From Pomphorhynchus laevis (Eukaryota > Acanthocephala > Palaeacanthocephala > Echinorhynchida > Pomphorhynchidae): a DNA stretch of 64,000 nt. Shown here one piece after another: positions 23,701 through 35,700 of this stretch (position 1 is the first letter of the stretch; each line of letters opens with the position of its first letter). Both the position numbers and the translations under genes were made by a program. Location: assembly GCA_012934845.2 (NCBI GenBank), contig WNNJ02003297.1:141347-205346 (forward strand). Reading direction: 5' to 3'. Below the pieces are notes generated by a model that was not told where the DNA came from, made no database searches, and saw only the letters and a list, made by a program, of their open reading frames with translations.

Positions 23701-26700
23701 GTTCAGATCCTCGCTTGCTAAAGCAACTGTGAAAAATTGTGGTTCGAAGGCCTTAGGAGCTTGTCGCGGAGGAAATACTCGAACTGCTTGGTGAACAACA
23801 ACAGTTAGAGATTTTGTTTAACAAAAGAAGCTGACTTATAAGGCAACTTTGTCAGATAAATCAGTGGAGGCTGTAGACAAGTACCGAAGGACAAAGCAAC
23901 CTTCAGTTCGAGCAGTTACCGAAGCAAATAAGGCAGCTTGGCAGAAGTTTGGAGAGTACTTAGTACTTGATTATAGGTCAGCTTCGAAAATGCTCGATAC
24001 GACGATCAAAAACCTTCGTATTGAAAAAAAAGATTTATTTTAACGTGGCAAATGCGTGCCAGCGCACGCTTACATGACCACAACAAAACAAAAATGTAAA
24101 TCATGTGCCGAGGTGTGAACGGAGGAGGTGTTTGAATGTGATAAAAGAGGGAGCGCAACGGACGTCGAGAGGGAGTGGATTCCAGGGGGAGTGAGGTAGC
24201 GACAAGGAAGGATCGGAGACCGTAGTTGTTGGAGTAATTGGGAATGTGGATTAAGAGGGAAGCAGAAAACTTGCCAAACTGTCTATATCAAGAGAGGGTT
24301 TATGCTGACTGACATTGAAGAAATTCTTGGTTGTTGGAAAGTTTGGGTGTTCGCTCAACCGGTCTAGATGTGCTTTGTAGATTTGGAGAAGACATTTGAC
24401 CGAGTTAAGCGAGAGAGCTTGTGGGAGGTCTGTAGGGAGTATGGAGGACCAAACTATCTTCGGGTAGCTGTGGCTTCTCTGTATGAACAAAGTATGAGTT
24501 GTGTTCGTGTTCTAGGTAGGAAGTCTGAATTATTTCTAGTAGGCGTTGGGCTTCGTCAGGGTTGCCCTTTGTCTTCACTTTTGTTACTTGTTTACTTGGA
24601 CAAAATTTCGAGACGTTTCCACTGACGGATGACGGATGTAGGTCTTCAGTTTGGTTCCATCAGGATACCATCTCTGCTTTTTGTAGATAACGTTGCCTTG
24701 TTGGCTTCTTGTCCTGATCACTTACAATGCCTACTAGATCGATTTACGATGGAAAACCACGATTCAGAGATGTTGGTTAGTACCTCCAAGACTGTATCTA
24801 TGCGTTCATATCGAATTCATGTGTCAATGTCAATCCGGATTGGGGAAAATGTTCTTTTTGATGTGGACGATTTCAAGTGTATTAGGATATTGTTCCCGAG
24901 GAACGGAAGGAACATCAGGAAGATTGAGAAGTTGATCTGTGTAGCTAACGCAGCAATGCGTTCTTTGTACAGATCTGTCGTGGTTAAGCGGGAGTTAAGT
25001 CTTCGGGTGAAGCTTCAGGTTTACCACGCAATCTTCGTTATTTATACTTATGAGCTTTGGGTTATAACTGAATGGAATAATCTCGGATACGGGCAACCGA
25101 AATGAATTTTGTTACCGGTGAGCCGACCTTAGTCTTAGAGATAATGTTAGGAATTCGGCCATCCGAGGAGTACTCGGAGTAAATTCGCGTCTTCTCCACA
25201 TCGAAGAATGTCAGTTGAAGTGGCTAGGGCACGTCCTAGCCACTTCATAGGAATCCCCTTTCTCGAAGGGTTTTCTAGGCTGGACTTTCTATAAAGAGAC
25301 CTTGAGGTAGACCTTGATATCGATGGAGAGATCAAATCTCGAAACTGATCGACGATCGCCTTTAATTATCTAAAAGAGAACCCTAGTCTGTCGCCCAGGA
25401 TCGCGATATCTGGGGTAGTTATTTTCGTGCACTGCCTTCACGACCAGACACCCGGACCAGTGGTTGGCATGAAAAATCTTGTGTATTTTTTGTTTTTTTT
25501 TCTTGTTAAGAAATTGTTGTTGTAAATACAAATTCTATATTAAAATATTACAGAATTTTAATAAAATAATCTTTTCACTCTCTTATTTGTAAACAAATTA
25601 ATTTGATTATTCCTCAGATAATCAAATTTAATAAGATGAAATACATCATTAGCATGAATTTGGTCTCCTCTACAATGCTGGGTCTAGGAATAGGGGCCGA
25701 CAACTTATAACATCGCAGTCCATCCTGATGATCTCTAATCTTAATTCTAATGCATACATAATATATATAAATAATATAATTATTACATATAATTATACTA
25801 TATTTTATTTATGTACAAACCTAACAAAGGATTCACCAGTCTTATGACAATTGCGCCTAGTTATCGCATTATTAGACATGGTATTTGATTAAATTGTACT
25901 TGTTTTCATGGTTTTATATTATGCCTAGTTAATAATAATGGCTTAAGTTGATGTATGAATCAACTAATGTTATAATATTAAAATGCTTTTTGTGTCGTGA
26001 ATTCTGGATTTATTCCACGAACTACCTCAAGAGTACTCATATACAGTAAAAGTGATACCTTTATAATGCATCGTATATTATTTATTAATTGGTTATAAAA
26101 AATAATGAATTATAATTTTTTTTAACACTAAAAATCTTAATTATATATTATTTACATTTTTACATCGATATAGTACAAAGTACGTATACTCTATTAACTA
26201 TCTGAGTTGTAGATTTTAAAAGAAGTTTTTAAGTTCGTCATAAAGGCCAACTATTTTCAAATAAAGAATACATGTAATTAAAATAATACATGAAACTCTA
26301 CAGAATAGTATTTTCATTTCAACTCTTTTACTTTTGTCGTTAATCCTGTATGGAATAGGGGTCGGTTTAACTTATATTAAGATGCTCATTTCCAAAGAAG
26401 TTGATACAACGTTAAAATGCGAATAAAAAGCTGGTGTTTTCGTTGTTATTAATAGATGTTACATTCTCTGCACTCTTATATCGTTCCACTTTTATTCTTC
26501 TTCTAAAAACCGTTCCTCTAAAAATAGTCCTAACTTTTTCACACTATAAGTGTAGAAGAAATGTCTTAGCGCAGCTATTATTCGTTCAAGCAATAACGAA
26601 GAAACGAGGTTTGTAATTATATATAGTAGAGTATTTCTAAGAATGGGAATTGACGATAACTTGAAACTATCGAAACAAAAACATATAACAAGTGACAAAT

Positions 26701-29700
26701 CTTCTATAAATAGTGCTCTCGTTTTATTGACATCTTAATAAAAATGCTTGCAGCCAAACAATGAAAAATCGACAGGGATACATAACGTCTTTAATGCTGT
26801 AACTGCTGCTTTAGAAATGTCATATCGATATCAAATAAAATAAGCCATTTTTATCTGCGGTATTTGTCGAAATCTACCCTTTTGATATAGATGCGTAATA
26901 CAAATATACTAACGCCTCTCTTTTAAGTGAAATGCACAGGACGCCTCACTACAACAAATGTAGCACATTGCACATTAACCTATCTAAATGGGTGAGATAG
27001 GGAACACAGCCGATTAACAATTTAAAGTATCTTTAGGAATAATGTTCTCGAAGTTTTTTATCTCCCGATACTTGTTAATTAATAAAGTTTATTGCTATAT
27101 TTCTCTATTTAGTTTTTATTGCCGACAGCTGTATGTGTAGATTTTCGTTAACGAATAGTTCTAAACGTTTTTTAACTTCTCTGCTTTTCTCTCCAATGTA
27201 AAAATTTACTTTTACAGTCAAATAACAATGTTGCGAAGGTAATGTTACGAACTAAGTTAGCTTATTTTTATATAAGTAGAACGTCAATGATAATTGATGT
27301 ATATATTCTATTTTTACACTATGGAAAGTTCATGTTTTTTTGGTTTGTGCAGAACGATAATATCCTATAAAAATAGACACTTGTTGCAATCGGATGTCTT
27401 CGAGACTTAGTCAAACTGCTCATCAATTTAACATATATATATTGTTGTCACAAAGTACACCTGTTGATAGTCGCTTTGCTCGCTAAATTTCCGAGATTGT
27501 TTTGCTACATACTCGAGTTTACAGCCATCACATATACAATGAGTTCGATAAAGTAACATACATACCTTTATTAGTAAAATACCTAACTAACGAGTACCGA
27601 TTAAGGCAAATCCAACGCCACGGATATGCTTTTAGAAAGAAAACAATTTTCGCCTCCACATCGTTTCATCGCTACCATAATCTGAGTCAAACAGTATCTT
27701 TATTTCTCAATTCAAATGTAACATTTGCAAATTAATAATCAACTCGGCATGCCTTCGTACTGATGTCGCAGTTTCTATCAGCCTGGTTGGCTACAAAATT
27801 CGTAAAAGGGAAAATTCCCACGGCCACTAATTCACTAAACTTAGCATAAAATGACTTTTAAATGGAATGCCGCAATTTATATCTTTCGCTATATTTAGTG
27901 CCACTGCTGACGGTTTCTTTAATGTACACGGTGTATTTAAATTTAGTAAGTAATGGTGACACTATTTAAATGTGTTACCCGTGTAACAAACATTAAAAGC
28001 TAACAACACTTTTTTTGTCGTCCATCGGTTTAATCCGGTATGTGATAATTTACAGTAGTCCATATTTGTCTAGAACGTAAAGTCCACGTGAAACCGGTTT
28101 TATCTGTTAAACCCGTGTACTTAAGCTAAGTGTACTTGAACGGTTTCAAGTACAAGTACGTTCAAGTACACTTAAGTGTACTTAAGTTTACTTGAACGGT
28201 TTAATTTCAACTGTAAATTGTTTGTGACACGCCGTAATAATAAAATCCTTTATGGTATTTTAATTGATAGAAGGGAGAATGATACATCAAAAATTAGTAT
28301 CTGAAAGTTTGTTAAGCAGGGATTTGATTTGTCTTGAAAATGCACCGGTTATGTGAAATGTCGGATACTACTACTATTCCACCATTTTCACTGACAACAT
28401 TTCCATTTAATTTTTGATGATAATATCGCAACGAGTGTTTAAATTCTTAAATTTGTGTACTGTAGACTAGTGTAATTCTTTAACACTGTAGATAATGACG
28501 ATAACTGCACGTACACCATAGGTCTGCTGAAACAACACTGATTTGGAAAACTTTCTGTGCTAAATTAAAGTCAATAGACATTTATTTCCTTCCTAATAAG
28601 ATGGAAGAAATGTATTATCATAAAACAATCAAATAATGCTAGTGAACCATATTAAATCAAGGTTTTTGACCGTTGCACTAAACCCGATTAAAGCAAGGTT
28701 TTTGACCGTTGCACAAGTAATGAAATTATTTGTAAGTAATAGTTGACGTTTTTATCAAATTATGTTTCTATTATCACAGAATGCAAATTAATACTACTAA
28801 TTGTATATTGTAATATCAACGAACTTAGATTCTCAACAGCTAGTTAGATTTATTTTTAAGCCAATGCAAAGATAGATCACGGGCGCATACTGCTATCTGC
28901 CGATTTGAAAACAGTCAGGTTCCGATTGACGATCACACCCAACTACTGAGCTTTGCTTAAATATGTTGATTATGAAAACTTAAAGTACGATAACTTTAAG
29001 CTGTACATCTCTAACGTAACTTGCTTTTGCCATTTTTACTGATGTATTAGTATTATTATTACAATAGTCCAGCTGTGTTATTTTCTCTTCGCAAGTATTC
29101 CCGTATTTGTTCATTTGTTTGTTGTTTTTGGGGTTGTAGATGCTATAACATATACATGTCAAAGTTTCAAGCGAAAATAGCCATGTGAAGTTCATTAATA
29201 TACTTATCACGTTGATATTTTCGTTTTATTAATTGAAAGTATAATTTCACTGCCTTCGAAAATGACCGTCTATAGTTCAAAATTAGGTTAACTGATTAGT
29301 ATTTTTGCTTTGTCCGTAATTTTATATTTATATAAATTTAGCTTATGATACGACTTATCGAGTGGAGGAATTTCCACATGAAGATCTTTATCGAGCCACA
29401 GACTCAATCAGCGGTCTTCGCCGTGAGCGCCCATCGTTGCCTAAGCTCCACGAGGTAAGTTTACCAATATCACTCGCTTTATCTGTTTAAAGCCATGATT
29501 GTTATTCATTTTCGGTTAATCTTTTGTTTCTTTTGTGCAACATATAGTCCAAACATATAGATGTAGGGGATGAAATACATGATATTGACTCAAATGCTAA
29601 TGCGAATGAGCATCAAAAGAATCCCGTTAAATTGGGTTGGTGCTCTGGAGTTATGCTACGAGGAGTGCTGTCAATAATCGGTACTATGTTATTCCTACGG

Positions 29701-32700
29701 CATGGATTCATTATTGGTCAAGCTGGACTTTTGGTCGGATGTCTGATTATTGTGGTGTCCACCTTGGTATGCCTCATTACCTCATTTTCGCTCAGCGCCA
29801 TTGCGACTAATGGAATGATAAAAGGAGGTAAATCAATTTGCATTAGTTTTGCTCGTATTGACATGAAAAGTAGGCAAATCAATTTTTGCATTTTGCGCTT
29901 TTCTCTAATATTATGAATGGTGGATTAAATTTGATTTACAGATTACCAAAATTTACATATTATTTTCCAAAATTTAATGATGACCTTAAAAATATTTGAA
30001 TTATACCTTGAGAATGACTGATAGGTGTTATGATTATACAGGATTCCCATTTGATTTCTATCGGCAATGATTTTTAACAAACTGATTAAATGAATACAAA
30101 AGAAAACTGGTAATTTTGTTAATAATGTCCATATAAATGCACGATAAGACATAATTGGTGTATTAACATACAAGGTTAAAAACAAATCAGATCATTTAAT
30201 GAGTCTACTTATTTTGTACTGTTTTTAAATTAAAACATTTATATTTTAATCTCACGAGTTTTTATAATTTTAATTTTTATAAGGTACAAACAATTTCTAA
30301 TTCAATATTTATGATTTGAAATAATTGATAATATATATAATTGATAATATAATTTATAATAATTGATTATATATTTATAATTGGAATTAAAATTCTAATT
30401 AATTAAATCAGCTAACTAAGTCTACGTATTTAATATAATTATAAAATAAACAAAACATAATAATGCTAAATCAAAATTTAATAATTAAATAATAAAATAA
30501 ATAATTGTTTTTAGATTTTTTATAATTTAAATCAAGTTAAAATGAAAAATTGAAATTTAAAAAGTCATTTTTATGAATTGACTAATAAATAGCAGACATT
30601 GTATTCGAATAAGGATTTGAGGTCAACAGGAGGAACTGATATGCTATCAGGTTTCAGCCCTTTAACTCCTCCACCCAATATAACAGCGGGGTCAAATACG
30701 TGCTAAGGACGTATTTTCTCTAATTAAATTTGATTATACAGTATCTTATTCTAATACAAAGTAAATTATTTATTATTCATTCATAAAAAATTTTGGCTAA
30801 TGATTTTAAATTTATTTTTAATATTATTGTGTTCATTTATATATTTTACTATTTTCTGATTGGTGGTATTTTTATAGTAACCCAGTTTAAAATATGTATC
30901 TATTAAATTATTTAAATGATTTCGAAGAAAGCCAATATCATTACATATTGTTGCAATTCTTAAAATTTCATTATTTAATGTATTATATTTTATATTATAT
31001 GGTATGCATGAATGCTCATGCAAAAATATGTTTCTTGTAAATTTAAATATGTCATCTTTACGATATAAATTAATAATAGTTTTAATTGATGTTAATTTAA
31101 TGTTCATATCTATATATACATTTTTTATTATCAATATTAGTTTTATAAAGAATAATATATTTATGTAGAATAAGTATATTGATAATCGAAACATATATTT
31201 CATGTCTTTATATAAGTTAGACTTATTTTTACACTGTTATGAACAAATTCATATTCTATAAAGTTTAAAAATAAGTCAGCTATAATTGGGCTACTATTAC
31301 CACCCATTGGAACAATTTAATTTGTCTAAATACAGATGTCCCTACTTTTAAATAAGTTTGGTATATTGAAATATTAAAGGATTCTAATAATTCAATTTTA
31401 TCCATATATTTATATTTACTCGATGGTTTGATTTTTGTTAGATAAGCGTTATAGTTATTATAACATATATATGTATATCTTTTTCCGAATATAAGATTAA
31501 TTAATTTTACTAACGCTTCTTTAATATCTACTAAATCTAGATTTGTATAAAGCGTACTAAAATCGTATGTATTTATATTTTGAAAATTTATTCCTTTTGT
31601 CTGTTCTAAAAATTCTTTTGTAGAATTAATACTGAAATAGTGTTTTATACCAGTATTAATTTCGATTACCTTGCAATATTTTTTAAAGTGTGCTTTAATT
31701 ACTTTAAGTATTTTATTCATATAGACAGAAAGTGGTTTTAATGTACATTTAAACGCACTACATATGAACCTAGGTTTTATTGGATTTTTATGTAATTTTG
31801 GATTCCAATATAATATAGGTATAGTTTTATTATCTAATTCAACCTTTATACCCTTTTTATCCATTATAGAACAGTGACTTGTAATAATTGTTTCTAAACT
31901 CAACTCACTACGTTCATATGTTGGATTTACATTTAAATCATTAGAATTAACCTCTTTCATTAGTATATCATAATAAAGCTTTTTGCATATGAAGACAAAG
32001 TTATTACTAGCTTTATCAATAGTTGTTATTATATAGTTATCCTTTAATTTAGTAAGTTCTTTATACATATCTTTATTAATTTTATCTTTCCTTTTATAAT
32101 TGTTTGTTATTTTCATTTTATTTTTAATTTTATCAAATATATAATCTTTCCAAATGTTTATCTTAGATATATTCGAGCTTTCACTATTAATCAGCTTACT
32201 AAAGTAAGCATTTAAGTTATTATATAACGAATTGTAAATTTTATTTAAATTACAGTTATTATTATTTCAATGATAACCTGCGTTATGTTGAAACGTATTT
32301 GCATTACACAGTATTTATAAACGTCTATATATGATAAACCTGTATTTGCAGCTAAATTATATTAGAAACGACAGAAGCTAAACCAATGTAAGTTTGCCAA
32401 ATGTGTTATGTTTTCGTACTGCAAAAGTTTATTAAGTGTCTATTACAACGTTATTAACAAGTGCAATTATTATAATTTAGGATTTCCATTAGTAATTTTT
32501 CAATATTTTCAATATCAATATTTTCAAATTTAAACAAAATTTCAGCATAGTGAAATTTCCACAATTACTAAAATAATTATGCTTAGCCCGGTTTCACTTA
32601 CTGAAGAGTGGAAATATGCTTGTTTTTCTTTTGCATGTCGAAGATCTTAAGTTTTATACATACTCCAAACATTTTATTTTATATATCAATTTTATATTTT

Positions 32701-35700
32701 TATTATTTTATATCAATTTTTATTTAATTTGTTAATTTTTATTTTAAATTGATAACTATATATAAATACAATTGTATTTGTATAGATCTTGCGTATATAT
32801 CAAGTCTTATTATAGCTTGTTATAGTAGACATGAGGTTTTAACAATTCATTAATAAACAAACTGAACAACTTAATGTGGTTTCATTCATTTCTTTTCTAA
32901 TCATGTAGGCGGTGCATATTTTCTGCTCTCAAGATCTTTGGGTCCGGAATGGGGATCGGCAATTGGGATTATATTAACATTGTCTAACTGCTTGTCATGT
33001 TCACTATGTGTTGTTGGATTTGCCGAAACCGTAAAAAGCATACTAACCGTAAGTATTTATCGAAATGATTCTTATTAAAACTAAAAAACAAATTAACGTT
33101 ACAACTTTAAGAATCGTGGAATATCTGCGATGATAAGTCATACCAACGATATTCGTGTAATAAGCATTCTTACTTTATGCATGCTTATGATAATTGTGAT
33201 GGCCAGTATTCGCTTTGAAACTGTGGTACGTTGTGAATTACATTTTTAGTTTTCTAATTAAAAAGACACCTTAAAATAAATCCGTTCTTTAGATAATGTA
33301 TTTTCTATCTGTCGTACTTATGATCTCCATGGGTAATTTTATCGTTGGAAGTTTTCTGCCAACAAATATCAAGCGTTTGAGCAATGGTTTTATTGGATAT
33401 TCCTGTAAGCTAATATTTTTTTACGCTTTAATATTTTTATCTGTGATAATCGTTTATTAAGATACATATATTAATGTTTTTTTTAAGTTGCTTTATTGTA
33501 CGAATATCGAAAACAACAATAATTTCTTGACAAGAAAAAAAAATATTACACCAGATTTTTCCTATCAACCACTGGTCCGGTTGTCAAGTCGTGGAGACAG
33601 TGTACGAACCAAACTACTCCAGACATCGCCATCCTGGGCGACAGACCTGGGTTCTCTTTCAGATAATTTAAGGCGATCATCGGTCAGTTTCGAGATTTGA
33701 TCTCTCCACTGGTATCGATGTCTACCTCGAGGTCTCTTTATAGAGAGTCCGGCCTGGAAAAGCTTCCGAGGAAGGCGACCTATGCATTCTCAGGACGTGT
33801 CCTAGCAACCTCAACTGACTTTCTTCGATGTAAAGAAGACGCGAATTTACTCCGAATCCACCCCGGATGACCGAATTCCTAACATTATCTCCAAGGCTAA
33901 TACCAGCAACACCGCGAAGGAACCTCATTTCGGTTGCCTGTATCTGAGATTATTCCTTTCAGTTATAACCCAAAGCTCATAACCATAGATTGAGATAGGA
34001 ACGAAGATTGAATGGTAAACCGGAAGCTTCACCCGAAGACTTAACTCCCGCTTCACCACGACATATCTGTACAAAGAACGCATTGCTGCGTTTGCTACAC
34101 AGATACACTTCTCAATCTCCCTAATGTTCCTGCCGTTCCTCGAGAACAATACCACAAGATACTTAAAATCGTCCACATCAGGAAGAACCTTTTCCCTAAT
34201 CAGGATTGACATTGACACATGAATCCGAGACGAACACATAGAGACAGTCTTGGAGGTACTAACCAGCATCCATGACTCGTAGCATTCCATCGTAAATCGA
34301 TCTAGTATGCATTGTAAGTGCTTAGGACAAGAAGCCAACACGACAACATCATTTGCAAAAAGCAGAGATGGTTTCCTGATGGAACCGAACTGAAGACCGA
34401 CATCTGTCAGAGCAGCCTGCCTCCTAATTTTATTCATGTAAACAAGGAACAAACATTGAACAGACGACAATTCTAACGAAGCCCAACGGCTACTGGAAAT
34501 GATTCAGACTTCCTATCAGAGCACGAACACAACTCATACTTTGTTCATACAGAGAAGCCACAGCTACCCGAAGATAGTGTGATACAGCATATTCCCTTAG
34601 TACCTCCTACAACCTCTCCCACTGAACTCGGTCTATAGCCTTCTCCAAATCTACAAAGCACATATAGACTCCTGAATAGTTCAAAGTCCAAACTTGATTC
34701 AAAGGTTTAGTTCTAGTTCCAGAATAGTAAAAAGAAGTCACTCCGACTATTTCGAGACCGAAACGAACCATCTCTCTAACGAATTCCGGTCCCTTCCAGT
34801 ACACACCAAGCCGAATTTAATTTTTGATTAAAAGTCACACGGACGCAACTCTTGCTTACCGGCTCAAACTCTTTTACGAAGAACAACAGTGAAATTGTAA
34901 TTATTTTTACACTCGCTTGTCTTTGCGTTCCATTACTACCAGCTCAAGATTCAATCTTGAACCAGAATATGAGAACCAGATTCATAATAATGAGGAGAGA
35001 TGATCGACTATTTCTAGAACAGAGCGACTCACCTCTTGTTAGCGTTCTAATCTATTTTCGCACAATTGTAAAATAGATCAACATTCGGAACCGAAAAATC
35101 CCCCGTCCAGAGGTGGGTCGATCATTGTTCATGACTTTCAAATTATTTTGATCGCTTTATATTTTCATTGTTGTTCGTTTATTTAGTCTTATGATGTCCT
35201 CCATATCTTTTGGTAATCCATACTTCTGCTGCGTCGAAATATGAAACAGACCTATGTAACCCTCTTCCACTTTCCTTTACCCGGTACATTGCTGTGTTAG
35301 CAGCTCATCAATCTGTGATAGCAAAGTAACTATTTCTACTTCTGATACAAACCAATAGTGTTTTATATTATCCACCTGGCAACCATACATCGCCCAAACC
35401 GTCCCATTCTAATGTAAACTGACATTAGAATAAGCTCATACCGAGAAAATTACATGACTGACAATTGGATGAGTCAGCAACTAGAGTCCCATAAAATAAA
35501 ACAGCCGGTTATGTTATAAAATATTTCCAAGAAATTTGAATTTGTAGGTCGAATAGTGAAAGAAAAGGCTCTAGACATTGCCATTACGATTGGCTGATTG
35601 TAATCAAAAGGCAATACAAAAAGGTTGTTACATAACTGCGTGCAGACAAAACTTAAATTAACTAGCTATTGATATTTGTTTTTATAAATGTCGGTGTAAA

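Larger units (their letters stand above)
22375..25530 (+). mobile_element. AP-endonuclease LINE copy A, interrupted by a CR1-like tail
   Basis: Non-LTR retrotransposon with an apurinic-type endonuclease, then reverse transcriptase. The 3' end lies near 25530, where it stays alignable with copy B (CCAGTGGTTGG, then TTTCTTGT-AAGAAATT). The order is tandem 5' units, endonuclease (22800-23573), linker (23574-24032), inserted CR1-like fragment (24033-24262) and RT (24263-25460). The protein strongly resembles LINE proteins common in fish (ITNTMFEHK, STIDFVIVSSDLRRYVLDTR, VVVKRELS). I am unsure of the clade. Besides the insertion, the RT lost its N-terminal fingers, and stops and frameshifts split the rest. 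Confidence 0.8.

Noticed and set aside
27502-27735. 77-codon frame in intron 1
   Set aside because: No recognisable domain and no splice evidence; expected by chance in this less AT-rich part.
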